A stretch of 64,000 bases of DNA from PKWO01 sp036384915 (GTDB taxonomy: Bacteria > Pseudomonadota > Gammaproteobacteria > Burkholderiales > Burkholderiaceae_D). Numbering within the stretch: the stretch's first letter is position 1; each line of letters begins with the position of its first letter. Positions 1 through 8,478 of this stretch are shown one piece after another. The position numbers and the translations under genes are program-made. The stretch is taken from contig DASVLJ010000070.1 in NCBI GenBank assembly GCA_036384915.1, forward strand, positions 62,001-126,000, read 5' to 3'. The notes beneath the pieces were generated by a model. It ran no database searches, had not been told where the DNA came from, and worked only from the letters and a program-made list of their open reading frames with translations.

Positions 1-408
1 TACCTTGGCACCCTTTGTATCGCAGCGGCTGGCTTGCTCGCCCAGTCGGCGATGGCTACCGATGTCGGTGTGTCGATCAACGTCAACCAACCCGGCCTGT
101 ACGGCCAGATCAACATCGGCAACGTACCGCAACCGCCGCAAGTCATCTATTCGCAACCGGTGTTCGTGCAGCGCCCGGCCAACGTGGTCGGTATCGAGCC
201 GATCTACCTGCATGTGCCCCCCGGCCATGAAAAGCATTGGCAGAAGCACTGCGCCGAATACAACGCCTGCGGCAGGCCGGTGTATTTCGTGCGCGAGGAT
301 TGGTATGCCAATCACTATCGCGGGCATGAGCATGATCATGAAGGCGAATATGAGGATCATGACCACGGCCACGGTCACGGCCATGGTCATGGCCATGACC
401 GCGATTGA
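1..408 (+). CDS. Secreted His-rich protein, 5' end cut by window
   Basis: The reading frame is open from the first base, so the start codon lies upstream of the window. The visible N-terminus is a hydrophobic stretch ending in AQSAMA, which looks like the end of a Sec signal peptide with cleavage after AMA, so the mature protein is probably periplasmic or surface exposed. The middle is rich in Pro, Gln and Val. The C-terminal 30 residues or so alternate His with Gly, Asp and Glu and could bind Ni, Zn or Cu. I do not recognise the family. Metal binding is inferred from composition only. It stands alone, convergent with fumC. Confidence 0.7.
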   Translation, partial: YLGTLCIAAAGLLAQSAMATDVGVSINVNQPGLYGQINIGNVPQPPQVIYSQPVFVQRPANVVGIEPIYLHVPPGHEKHWQKHCAEYNACGRPVYFVREDWYANHYRGHEHDHEGEYEDHDHGHGHGHGHGHDRD

Positions 409-469
409 GATCGGTTCGATCATGCATGGCGCGGCGGTGTGATACCGCGCCCCTCATGGATTGACCGGG

Positions 470-509
470 GGGCGTCATGCAGACGCCCGGCTTCGTTTTC
501 GGCCGGGCG
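470..509. other. Two mutually exclusive hairpins between convergent genes
   Basis: Stem A is GGGCGTC at 470-476 with GACGCCC at 482-488. Stem B is CGCCCGGC at 484-491 with GCCGGGCG at 502-509. They share 484-488, so only one can form at a time. Neither is followed by a clear T run, so a Rho-independent terminator is not well supported. The site lies between the end of the His-rich gene and the end of fumC and may act as a bidirectional transcription-end or 3'-stabilising structure. Confidence 0.4.
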
Positions 510-580
510 GTATTAAAAGCCGCCGAATATGACGGCAAATCACCTCGTTTTTCTGAGCCTGGTTGTAGGATCCGTGCCTC

Positions 581-1984
581 TTATCCGACACTAGGCCGCG
601 TCATCTCGATCGGCGCCAGCCACTCATCGAATTTATCTTCGGGCACCAGGCCCAAAGCCAGCGCCGCTTCGCGCAGGTTCGTGCCTTCCTTGTGCGCCTT
701 CTTTGCGATCTTCGCGGCATTGTCGTAGCCGATATGGCGGTTCAAGGCCGTCACAAGCATCAGATTTTTCTCCAGATTTTCTTCTATACGGGGCAGGTTG
801 GGTTCCAAGCCCTGCGCACAATGGGCGTCGAACGCGGCGCAGGCATCGGCCAGCAATTCTATGCTTTCCAGCACGTTGTGGAGCATCACGGGCTTGTAGA
901 CATTCAACTGGAAATTGCCCTGGCTGCCGGCGAACGCGACTGCCGCATCATTGCCGAACACTTGTACGCACACCATGGTCAGCGCTTCGCACTGCGTGGG
1001 GTTGACCTTGCCGGGCATGATCGATGAGCCCGGTTCGTTTTCCGGGATGGTCAGTTCGCCGATGCCGCAGCGCGGGCCGGAGGCCAGCCAGCGCACGTCG
1101 TTGGCCATTTTCATCAAGCCGCCCGCGAGTGTGCGCAGGGCGGCGGAGACATTGACCAGGGCATCGTGCGCGGAGAGGGCGAAGAACTTGTTCGGCGCGG
1201 CGCGGAAGGGCAGGCCGGTGATGGCGGCGATGCGGGCGGCGGCGGCGTCGCCGAACTTGGGGTGGGTGTTCAAGCCGGTGCCGACCGCGGTGCCGCCGAT
1301 GGCCAGATCGTAGATGCCTTCCAGTGCCTGATCGAGAGTGGCGAGGCCGAAATCGATCTGCGCGGCCCAGGCGCCGATTTCCTGGCCCAGCGTGATCGGT
1401 GTCGCGTCCTGCAGATGCGTGCGGCCGGTCTTGACGATGCCGGCATAAGCCTCGGCTTTGGCGGCCAGCGTATCGCGCAGCCGTTCCACCGGCGTCAGCA
1501 GCTTGTGCTTCACCTGTTCCGCCACGGCGATGTGCATGGCGGTGGGAAAGGTGTCGTTGGACGACTGGCCGCGGTTGACGTGGTCGTTCGGATGCACGGG
1601 TTTCTTGCTGCCGCGCGCGCCGCCCGCCAATTCAATGGCGCGGTTGGAGATGACTTCGTTCGCGTTCATGTTCGATTGCGTGCCTGAACCGGTCTGGAAC
1701 ACGACCAGCGGGAATTGCGCATCGAGTTTGCCGGCGATGACCTCGTCGGCGGCTTGCGTCACAAGACCCGCCAGGTCTTGCGGCAATTCGCCGAGTTCGG
1801 CATTGGCTTGCGCGGCGGCTTTCTTCAGGATACCGAGCGCGCGGATGAGGGGTGCCTGCCAGCGGAAGCGCGCCACACCGATAGGGAAATGTTCGATGGA
1901 ACGCTGCGTTTGCGCACCCCAGTAGCAATCGGCCGGCACCTCGATGGCACCCATGGAATCGGTTTCGGTACGCATTGCTGTCAT
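581..1984 (-). CDS. fumC: Class II fumarate hydratase FumC
   Basis: Interconverts fumarate and L-malate in the TCA cycle; cytoplasmic homotetramer, iron independent. The protein has 467 residues, the usual length. The fumarase/aspartase signature GSSIMPGKVNPTQ is present about two thirds along and supplies the active-site loop serine. The conserved segments TGSGTQSNMNANEV (near residue 100) and GRTHLQDATP (near 190) are also intact. A second in-frame Met at residue 4 is an alternative start. It is monocistronic; the next gene upstream is divergent. Class I fumarase or argininosuccinate lyase relatives are excluded by the FumC-type N-terminal segment GAIEVPADCYWGAQTQRS. Confidence 0.97.
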   Translation of the reverse strand: MTAMRTETDSMGAIEVPADCYWGAQTQRSIEHFPIGVARFRWQAPLIRALGILKKAAAQANAELGELPQDLAGLVTQAADEVIAGKLDAQFPLVVFQTGSGTQSNMNANEVISNRAIELAGGARGSKKPVHPNDHVNRGQSSNDTFPTAMHIAVAEQVKHKLLTPVERLRDTLAAKAEAYAGIVKTGRTHLQDATPITLGQEIGAWAAQIDFGLATLDQALEGIYDLAIGGTAVGTGLNTHPKFGDAAAARIAAITGLPFRAAPNKFFALSAHDALVNVSAALRTLAGGLMKMANDVRWLASGPRCGIGELTIPENEPGSSIMPGKVNPTQCEALTMVCVQVFGNDAAVAFAGSQGNFQLNVYKPVMLHNVLESIELLADACAAFDAHCAQGLEPNLPRIEENLEKNLMLVTALNRHIGYDNAAKIAKKAHKEGTNLREAALALGLVPEDKFDEWLAPIEMTRPSVG

Positions 1985-2137
1985 GGCAAATCTTGCTCCG
2001 GCACAGGGTAGGTGGCCAGTATGGCATGCATTCGTAGCTTGAGCAGAAGCAACATTTGCTCAATTTGATGATGAGTTGTCCTTGCTTTTCGGGAAATATG
2101 AGTAATAGTGTAAATGTATTGCCTTGAGGAAAATAAT

Positions 2138-3259
2138 ATGGCGATCGAATTGCGTCAGCTGACTGCAGCGATGATCAAGGTCGATCAGCCGCTCAGGTGG
2201 GACGTATTCTCGTCCCGGGGAGACTTGTTGCTGCATAAGGGTTACGTGGTGCGCAGCGATGCCCAACTGGAGAGCCTGCTTGAACGCGGCATGTATGCCG
2301 ATGCGGCTGAATTCGAGCGTGGGCGCAAGGTCGAGTTGCGCCCGCAGGCCTACGATCCCTTCCTCGAATGGGAAAAGCTGCGCCGCTCGGTCAGCCGCCT
2401 GAGCCTGTCCAATCTTGAGCGCGATGCGGAGCGCGTGTTGCAAGATATCGAAACCTGCTCGGCCGAGATTGCCAGGCTGATCGAAAAGAGTCCTGACGAA
2501 GCGATCTTCGAGCTGATGCAGCTGGATTTGACCAATTACGTGGCGGGCCACAACCTGCAGACGGCGACGCTGGTGGCGATTCTCTCGAAGCGCATGAATT
2601 GGGACAGCGGCGCAGTCGACATTCTGTGCCGTGCCGCAGCGACGATGAACATCGCCATCCTTGACTTGCAATCGGTGCTGGCGGCGCAGAAGGAGCCGCT
2701 TACGGCGCAGCAGCGCGAAGCCTTGAAGGATCATGGCAGGCGCGGGCGCGAGCTGCTGGAGAAAATGGGCGTTTCGCACGGCGACTGGCTGCGCGCAGTC
2801 GAGGAGCACCACCCCGACGCGTTGCCGCCCGATTGTTTGCAAGGCGAGATGGGAGCCATCATTCATCATGCCGACGTCTATCTGGCCAAGATTTCGCCGC
2901 GTGCCTATCGTGTCGCCAAGGCACCCAATGTGGCGGCCAGGGAGATGCTGCAGGGGAAGGGCATGAGCCAGGCGATTGCCGGCGTCATCATCAAGGAAAT
3001 CGGCATCTATCCGCCGGGCAGCTACGTGCGCCTGGCCAACGGCGAAACCGCCATCGTCACGGCGCGCGGGGAGCACGCGCATACTCCGACGGTGTACAGC
3101 CTGGTCAACGGCGCGGGCATGCCGATGGGCGAGCCGGTATTGCGCGATACCAAGTCCTCCAACTTTGCGGTGGCTTCCATCGTGCCGCGCAATAAGGTGA
3201 TGGTGGCCGTCAACCGTGCCAGGCTGTTTGACAGCCGCAAGTTCGTCGCCTTTGGTTAG
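2138..3259 (+). CDS. Degenerate HD-GYP domain protein
   Basis: This 373-residue protein aligns by eye with the HD-GYP fold of cyclic-di-GMP phosphodiesterases. It keeps the helix GHNLQTATLVAIL, the segment LKDHGRRGRELL, and the C-terminal IGIYPPGSYVRLANGE, which matches the usual end of that domain. The metal-binding HD doublet (normally HDIGK) is replaced by TMNIA, and the HHE...DGSGYP motif reads HHPDALPPD. It is therefore probably catalytically inactive and may act as a binding or scaffold protein. I chose the ATG at 2138 because GAGGA lies just upstream; an in-frame ATG at 2114 has no ribosome site. The domain call is from memory. Confidence 0.75.
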   Translation: MAIELRQLTAAMIKVDQPLRWDVFSSRGDLLLHKGYVVRSDAQLESLLERGMYADAAEFERGRKVELRPQAYDPFLEWEKLRRSVSRLSLSNLERDAERVLQDIETCSAEIARLIEKSPDEAIFELMQLDLTNYVAGHNLQTATLVAILSKRMNWDSGAVDILCRAAATMNIAILDLQSVLAAQKEPLTAQQREALKDHGRRGRELLEKMGVSHGDWLRAVEEHHPDALPPDCLQGEMGAIIHHADVYLAKISPRAYRVAKAPNVAAREMLQGKGMSQAIAGVIIKEIGIYPPGSYVRLANGETAIVTARGEHAHTPTVYSLVNGAGMPMGEPVLRDTKSSNFAVASIVPRNKVMVAVNRARLFDSRKFVAFG

Positions 3260-3374
3260 GGCTCCGATCCCCCGAATTGGCTTGCCCAAGCGCCTCTGTT
3301 GCCGGCCTGCCTTGCGCCGACCTGGCGCATAATGCATGCTCCACTATCATTTCCGAATCCAGCGGAGCGACGAC

Positions 3375-3692
3375 TTGAAGATTCCGGCTATTCTGGCACT
3401 GTGCGTCTTGTCTCTTTCGGCTTGCGTCTCCACCGGCGAAACTTATACCGCGCAGGGTGATATGGTCTATGAAGTGAGTTGCCGCTTCCGCTCGATCGAT
3501 GCCTGTCTCGAAGAAGCGGGGAATACTTGCGGCATCTTGGGATACCGGGAAGTGCAAAAGGACGGCAGCCCCTTGCCGCCGCCAGCGGCCGAGTCCAAGC
3601 AGCCGTCGTCCTGGGACAAGGTGAGGGACACGGTGGGTTACGATCGCAAGATTTACATGAAGTGCGGGCATGCACACATGCCTGATGATTAA
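3375..3692 (+). CDS. Small putative lipoprotein
   Basis: A 105-residue protein with a short charged start, a hydrophobic stretch and the lipobox LSAC, so it should be lipidated on Cys and anchored in the inner or outer membrane. I chose the TTG at 3375 because GGAG lies seven bases upstream and this start puts Lys at position 2 of a normal lipoprotein signal; the ATG at 3336 would add a polar tail before the signal. The mature part contains four further Cys residues, which could form disulphides in the periplasm. No family recognised. It lies 115 bp after the HD-GYP-like gene and could be cotranscribed. Confidence 0.65.
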   Translation: MKIPAILALCVLSLSACVSTGETYTAQGDMVYEVSCRFRSIDACLEEAGNTCGILGYREVQKDGSPLPPPAAESKQPSSWDKVRDTVGYDRKIYMKCGHAHMPDD

Positions 3693-3720
3693 GCGTGTTG
3701 CGCTTTTCCGTCCAGCGATC

Positions 3721-5154
3721 CTACCCCATCTCTTGCAAGATATCCCGTACCCGCAGCAGGGCAGGCTCGATATCCAGCGTCTCTATCGCCCCATAGCCGA
3801 TCAACAGCCCTTTTTTCGGCGCCAGTTCATGATAGAACGCGCCTAGCGAATGCATTCCAACCTCGGCCCGGCGCGCCAGACGCAGCAGAAGGTCGATATC
3901 GATATCCTGCTTCGCCAGCGCGGCGACGTGGAATCCGGCTTGCGCCGGCACCAGTTCGAACCACGGCGCCAGCGGCCCGGCAAATAGTTCCATCAGCTTG
4001 TCGCGCCGGCCCGCATAGACCGTGTGGCAGCGCCGGATATGCTTTTGCAGGCAGCCTTCCTCGATGAACCTGGCCAGGGCCATTTGCACGGGCAGGCTGC
4101 CATGCCAATCCGTCAGGTGGCGCGCGACCTGCACGGCATTGCGCACGGCCGGCGCGGCGATCAGGTAGCCCATGCGCAACTCGGGCAGGAGTATCTTGGA
4201 AAAACTGCCGACATAGCAGACGATGCCGTCACGATCCATGCTTTGCAGCGCGTCGGCAGGCCGGCTCTCGTAGCGGAAGGCGCTGTCGTAGTCGTCTTCG
4301 ACGACAATCGCGCCGATCGCGCCTGCTTTTTGCAGCAAGGCTGTGCGCCGGGCCGCGCTCATGGCCATGCCGAGCGGGAACTGGTGCGCCGGGGTGGTGT
4401 AGATCAGCCGCGCATCATCCGGAATCGCATCGGCGATCACGCCTTCGTCATCGACCGGCACGCCGACCACCTTCGCGCCGTGGCTCTCGAACAGCAGGCG
4501 CGCCGCCGGATAGCCCGGTTCTTCCACGGCCACGGTGCAGCCGGGCTCCAGCAGCACGCGCCCCAGCAGATCGAGTGCCTGCTGCGCGCCATTGGTGACG
4601 ATCACGTCGTCTGCGCTGCAATGCACGCCGCGCGAGAAGGCGGCATGGCGTGCGATACCTTCACGCAGTTCGGGCACGCCCTCGGGCGAGCTGTAGAAGC
4701 CGCGCGGCGGGTCTTGTTGCCGCAGCGCGTGCAGCATGGCGCGGCGCCATTCGTCTCGCGGGAAGTGCTGCGGGCTGGGGCTGCCGCCGAGGAACTCGTA
4801 GCGCGCGCGGCCGCCGGGCAGGGGCTGGCGGAGAGGTGTGACCATCGCGTCCCAGCGCCGCAGCACGGCATGGCCATTAAGCCGATCCGCCGTCACAAGG
4901 CGGGTGCGCAAGGCGGAAGGCGCCTGCACGAAACTGCCGCTGCCGGTTTTGCCGACGATGAGCTTGTCCAGCGTCAGGCGCGCATAGGCGTCCGAGACGG
5001 TCTTGCGCGACACGTTCAATTGTTCGGCCAGCAGGCGCGAGGGCGGCAGTTGCGTCCCGTCGGCCAGGCGTCCCGAGCGGATCGCTTCGGCGATCTGGCG
5101 GTAGACCTGCTCGGCCAATTCCTTCTTTCCTTCGATGCGGATATGCAGTTCCAT
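3721..5154 (-). CDS. MocR-type regulator: GntR HTH plus aminotransferase domain
   Basis: The N-terminal 70 residues form a winged helix of the GntR type (EQVYRQIAEAIRSGRL, then LAEQLNVSRKTVSDAYARL). The remaining 380 or so form a fold-type I aminotransferase domain with the probable PLP-binding lysine in GSFSKILLPELRMGYL. MocR/PdxR proteins sense PLP or an amino compound and act as repressor or activator, usually of a divergent gene. I start at the Met at 5154; an upstream in-frame Met at 5250 would overlap the divergent gene's leader. The divergent AhpD-like gene at 5268 is the likely target. Confidence 0.88.
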   Translation of the reverse strand: MELHIRIEGKKELAEQVYRQIAEAIRSGRLADGTQLPPSRLLAEQLNVSRKTVSDAYARLTLDKLIVGKTGSGSFVQAPSALRTRLVTADRLNGHAVLRRWDAMVTPLRQPLPGGRARYEFLGGSPSPQHFPRDEWRRAMLHALRQQDPPRGFYSSPEGVPELREGIARHAAFSRGVHCSADDVIVTNGAQQALDLLGRVLLEPGCTVAVEEPGYPAARLLFESHGAKVVGVPVDDEGVIADAIPDDARLIYTTPAHQFPLGMAMSAARRTALLQKAGAIGAIVVEDDYDSAFRYESRPADALQSMDRDGIVCYVGSFSKILLPELRMGYLIAAPAVRNAVQVARHLTDWHGSLPVQMALARFIEEGCLQKHIRRCHTVYAGRRDKLMELFAGPLAPWFELVPAQAGFHVAALAKQDIDIDLLLRLARRAEVGMHSLGAFYHELAPKKGLLIGYGAIETLDIEPALLRVRDILQEMG

Positions 5155-5174
5155 CTGGTGCGATTCTGGCGCGG

Positions 5175-5235
5175 ATTGGACTAGTGAAATTGCCGGGAAT
5201 TGGCTCCCTCGGCGGGGCAGTTGGCTGCCTAGAAT
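5175..5235 (+). promoter_or_regulatory. Candidate MocR operator and promoter region
   Basis: The 113-bp gap between the divergent MocR gene and the AhpD-like gene holds three same-direction copies of an (A/G)TTGG(A)CT motif beginning near 5175, 5199 and 5220, spaced about 24 and 21 bp. Direct repeats spaced by about two helical turns are typical of MocR/PdxR operators. A TAGAAT box at 5230-5235 could be the -10 element for the rightward gene. No convincing -35 is visible at 17 bp, as expected for an activated promoter. Confidence 0.4.
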
Positions 5236-5267
5236 GCCTTCATCAATCAACCACCGGAGAGCATACC

Positions 5268-5705
5268 GTGAAAACCCGTACCGATTTCTACAAAGCCTCG
5301 CCTGACGCGATGAAAGCCATGATGGCGCTAGAAGTTGCCGTGTCCAAGCTTGGGCTGGAGCAATCCCTGATCGAACTCGTCAAGCTGCGCGCCTCGCAAA
5401 TCAACGGCTGCGCCTTTTGCATCGACATGCACACGGCCGATGCGCGCAAGGCCGGCGAAACCGAACGCCGCCTGCATGGCGTCACGGCCTGGCGCGAAAC
5501 GCCGTTCTTCACCGAGCGCGAGCGCGCCGCGCTGGCCTGGACCGAGGCATTGACGCGCGTGGCCGACACGCGTGCGCCGGACGCCGATTACGAGATGGCG
5601 GCGGCCCAGTTTTCCGAGAAGGAATTGGTGGACCTGACGCTGGCGATCAATGCGATCAATAGCTGGAACCGGTTTTCGGTGGGCTTTCGCAAGATGCCGG
5701 AGTGA
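5268..5705 (+). CDS. AhpD-like carboxymuconolactone decarboxylase family protein
   Basis: A 145-residue all-helical protein with the AhpD-type active site motif GCAFCIDMH, that is CxxC followed by His, typical of alkylhydroperoxidase-like members of the CMD family. These reduce peroxides or act as thiol-disulphide enzymes; the real substrate is unknown. I place the start at the GTG at 5268 because GGAGA lies seven bases upstream. Frame-open sequence extends to 5184 but has no ribosome site. It is divergent from a MocR regulator, an arrangement commonly seen for this pair. Confidence 0.85.
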   Translation: MKTRTDFYKASPDAMKAMMALEVAVSKLGLEQSLIELVKLRASQINGCAFCIDMHTADARKAGETERRLHGVTAWRETPFFTERERAALAWTEALTRVADTRAPDADYEMAAAQFSEKELVDLTLAINAINSWNRFSVGFRKMPE

Positions 5706-5801
5706 TGTGCATCCAGGCAGCGGCAGCGGCAGCGGAGGTTTACATTTTCAGGTGAGCGCCGCAAAATCCCTTCCCATGATTCACGAATTATGAAGGGTAG
5801 G

Positions 5802-6707
5802 ATGGATCGCCTTCGCGCCATGGAAATGTTTGTCGAGATCGTTCGCCGCAATGGCTTTGCCAGGGCGGCCGAGGCGCTCGATACCTCGCCGGCTAATGTC
5901 ACGCGCTACCTGAACGATCTGGAAGCGCATCTGGGCACGCCGCTTTTGAACCGCAGTTCGCGCCGCATGTCGCTGACCGAATCGGGCGAGGCATTGTATG
6001 AGCGCGCGCGTTCGATACTGGAGGATGTGGCAGAGGCGGAAGCCGTGTCGGCATCCGCCACGCTGCATCCTCGCGGTACCTTGCGCATCAACGCACCCTT
6101 GAGTTTCGGCGTACTGCATCTCGCGCCGCTATGGCCGCGTTTTCTGGCGCGTTACCCTGACATCGAACTCGACGTGGCTCTATCGGATCGCGTGGTCGAT
6201 CTGGTGGAAGAAGGCTATGACATGGCAATCCGCATTTCCCGCGTGGCGGCCAACACGCATGCGGCGCGCAAGCTGGCTACGTCGCGCAATATCGCCTGTG
6301 CCTCTCCCGCGTACCTGAAGAAGCACGGCATGCCCCGGACGCCGGCCGATCTGCTGGAACATAGCTGCATCGGCTATCGCTATTCGGCCACGGCCGACGA
6401 ATGGAATTTCATCGACGCCGACGGCCGCGCGCACATGGTTAAGGTGCCCTGTGCAATGCATACCAATAATGGCGACACGGCGCGGGCTGCCGCTATCGGC
6501 GGCGCGGGCGTAATCTGGCAGCCGCAGTTCATCGTCGGGCCGGACCTGCGCGCCGGGCGCCTCGTGGAGGTGATGCCCGGCTACCGCATGCCCGATATCG
6601 ACATTCTTGCGCTTTACCTGAGCCGGCGGCATTTGAGTGCGAAGGTGCGGGTGATGATCGACTTTCTGGTCGAGGCTTTCCAGGGCGCGTTGCCTTGGGA
6701 GCAGTAG
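5802..6707 (+). CDS. LysR family transcriptional regulator
   Basis: A 301-residue LysR-type regulator. The first 60 residues hold the winged HTH (MEMFVEIVRRNGFARAAEAL, then PANVTRYLNDLEAHLGTPLLNR); the rest is the periplasmic-binding-protein-like effector domain ending in the short WEQ tail. It most resembles the DsdC/CrgA-like group that often controls neighbouring oxidoreductases. The ATG at 5802 follows AAGGGTAGG closely; an in-frame ATG lies at 5790. It is convergent with the SDR gene at 6718, so the SDR pair is a plausible but unproven target. Confidence 0.9.
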   Translation: MDRLRAMEMFVEIVRRNGFARAAEALDTSPANVTRYLNDLEAHLGTPLLNRSSRRMSLTESGEALYERARSILEDVAEAEAVSASATLHPRGTLRINAPLSFGVLHLAPLWPRFLARYPDIELDVALSDRVVDLVEEGYDMAIRISRVAANTHAARKLATSRNIACASPAYLKKHGMPRTPADLLEHSCIGYRYSATADEWNFIDADGRAHMVKVPCAMHTNNGDTARAAAIGGAGVIWQPQFIVGPDLRAGRLVEVMPGYRMPDIDILALYLSRRHLSAKVRVMIDFLVEAFQGALPWEQ

Positions 6708-6717
6708 CTGGCATTGA

Positions 6718-7512
6718 CTAGAACGCCGACCGCACCACGCCCCCATCCACGCGCAAAGCGGCGCCCGTCGTAGCCGAAGCCTGCTGCGAGGCCAGATAGA
6801 CACACATATTCGCTACTTCCTCGGTCGTCGCCAGACGCTGGATCAGCGAACTCGGGCGGTGTTCCCTGATGAATGCGGCTTCCAGTTCCTTGGTCGACTT
6901 GCCTTGGCCCCCTGCCATTTTTTCAAAGAAATCACCCACGCCTTCCGAGCGCGTCGGACCGGGCAGCACGGCGTTGACCGTTACGCCCGTGCCGGCCAGC
7001 GTTTCGGCCAGGCCGCGCGAGATCGCCAGCAGTGCGGTCTTGGTGAATCCGTAGTGCACCATCTCGACGGGGATCTGCACGCCCGATTCGGATGAGAGGA
7101 ACTGGATGCGGCCCCAGCCGCGCTCCTTCATTCCCGGCGCATAGTGACGCGACAGGCGCACGGCGCTCATCACGTTGACCTGGAAAAAGCGTTCCCAATC
7201 CTCGTCGGGAATCTCGAAGAAGGGCTTGGGTTCGAAGATGCCGAGATTGTTGACCAGAATATCGGTCTCAGGCACTTGCTTGATGAATTCGGCCGCACCG
7301 GCAGCCGTACCGAGATCGCCGGCCACGCCTTGCAGCCTGGCGTTCGGCAAATCCTTTTTCAGTTGCGCCACGGCGGCGTCGACGCGTGCCTGGGTGCGGC
7401 CATTGATGACGACGGTGGCGCCGGCCTGGGCCAGGCCGTGGGCGATGGCGTAGCCTATGCCGGCGGTGGAGCCTGTGACGATGGCATGCTTGCCGGAGAG
7501 ATCGATATGCAT
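6718..7512 (-). CDS. SDR family oxidoreductase
   Basis: A 264-residue classical short-chain dehydrogenase/reductase. The NAD(P) motif TGSTAGIGYA is at residues 12-21, NNLG near 88, Ser near 140 and the catalytic pair in YGFTK, with PG and the C-terminal DGG(V) end as usual. The substrate cannot be told. It is transcribed away from a second SDR gene at 7701, with a perfect palindrome between them, so the two may be coregulated. Confidence 0.9.
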   Translation of the reverse strand: MHIDLSGKHAIVTGSTAGIGYAIAHGLAQAGATVVINGRTQARVDAAVAQLKKDLPNARLQGVAGDLGTAAGAAEFIKQVPETDILVNNLGIFEPKPFFEIPDEDWERFFQVNVMSAVRLSRHYAPGMKERGWGRIQFLSSESGVQIPVEMVHYGFTKTALLAISRGLAETLAGTGVTVNAVLPGPTRSEGVGDFFEKMAGGQGKSTKELEAAFIREHRPSSLIQRLATTEEVANMCVYLASQQASATTGAALRVDGGVVRSAF

Positions 7513-7583
7513 GATGAATCCTTGTATGGGGTGGACGTGGGCGGTACTTGGGGATCATAGCTGCGCTGCACAAGGCCTATATT

Positions 7584-7600
7584 GTTCATAAAATATGAAC
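7584..7600. promoter_or_regulatory. Perfect palindromic operator candidate
   Basis: GTTCATA, AAA, TATGAAC: two perfect 7-bp arms with a 3-bp centre, inside the 188-bp AT-rich gap between the divergent SDR genes. The symmetry and the position suggest a dimeric repressor or activator site acting on both genes. A related half site, GTGAAC, lies at about 7636-7641. The cognate regulator is unknown; the nearby LysR is one candidate, though TetR or HxlR proteins bind similar sites. Confidence 0.55.
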
Positions 7601-7700
7601 GTTAAGTGCATATTTTTGGCATTGTTTGTTGGATTTGTGAACACTATCTTGTCTCCATGGATGCGCCAATCCCGGCGCTCAGGAAACCAAGGAGAACATC

Positions 7701-8450
7701 ATGAGCAGGTTTGAAAACAAGACAGTGCTTATTACCGGCGGCAATAGCGGCATCGGCTTGGCCACCGCCAAGGCCTTCGTCAATGAAGGTGCGCGCGTCG
7801 TCATCACCGGCCGCGACCAGAAGACGCTCGATGCTGCGCGCGAAGAACTCGGCGCGCAAACCATCGCGTTGCGCAACGATGCGGGCGACGTACAGGCGGC
7901 ACGCGAACTGGCTGCCGCCTTGAAAAATCGCGGCGTGACCCTCGATGCCGTCTTCATCAACGCCGGCGTGGCCAAGTTCGGCGCTTTCGAGGCGATCGAT
8001 GAGGTGCTGTGGGATTTGACCTTCAACACCAACGTCAAGGGTGCTTACTTTGCCATCCAGTCCCTTCTGCCGCTGATGAACCCCGGTGCAGCCGTCATCC
8101 TGAACGGGTCGATCAACGCCCATATCGGCATGCCCAATTCGAGCGTGTATGCGGCGAGCAAGGCGGCGCTGATCACATTTGCCAAGACCCTCTCGGCCGA
8201 ATTGGTCGGGCGCGGCATCCGCGTCAACGTCGTCAGCCCCGGTCCGGTGGCGACGCCGCTCTACGGCCGCCTCGGCGTGCCGGCGGAGCAATTGCAGGCA
8301 ATGGCCGACGGCATCCGGGAGCAAGTGCCGCTGAAGCGTTTCGGCACGCCGGAGGAAGTGGCGAGTGCGGTGACCTATCTTGCTTCGCGGGAGGCGGCCT
8401 TCATCGTCGGTACGGAATTGATCGTTGACGGCGGGATGAGCCTGCTTTGA
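7701..8450 (+). CDS. SDR family oxidoreductase
   Basis: A 249-residue classical SDR. The cofactor loop is TGGNSGIGLA at residues 12-21; NAGVAKFG, the Ser in NGSINAH and the catalytic YAASK follow, with PGPVATPLY and the C-terminal VDGGMS typical of the family. The ribosome site AAGGAGAA lies just before the ATG. It resembles small quorum-quenching or redox-stress SDRs of Proteobacteria, but the substrate is not known. Divergent from the SDR at 7512. Confidence 0.9.
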   Translation: MSRFENKTVLITGGNSGIGLATAKAFVNEGARVVITGRDQKTLDAAREELGAQTIALRNDAGDVQAARELAAALKNRGVTLDAVFINAGVAKFGAFEAIDEVLWDLTFNTNVKGAYFAIQSLLPLMNPGAAVILNGSINAHIGMPNSSVYAASKAALITFAKTLSAELVGRGIRVNVVSPGPVATPLYGRLGVPAEQLQAMADGIREQVPLKRFGTPEEVASAVTYLASREAAFIVGTELIVDGGMSLL

Positions 8451-8478
8451 TGGCGCTTGCGTGGGGCAGTTCGCCGGG

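Noticed and set aside
2060..3337. A 425-residue open frame antisense to the HD-GYP-like gene
   Set aside because: The sense gene has a family match and a ribosome site; the antisense frame has neither.
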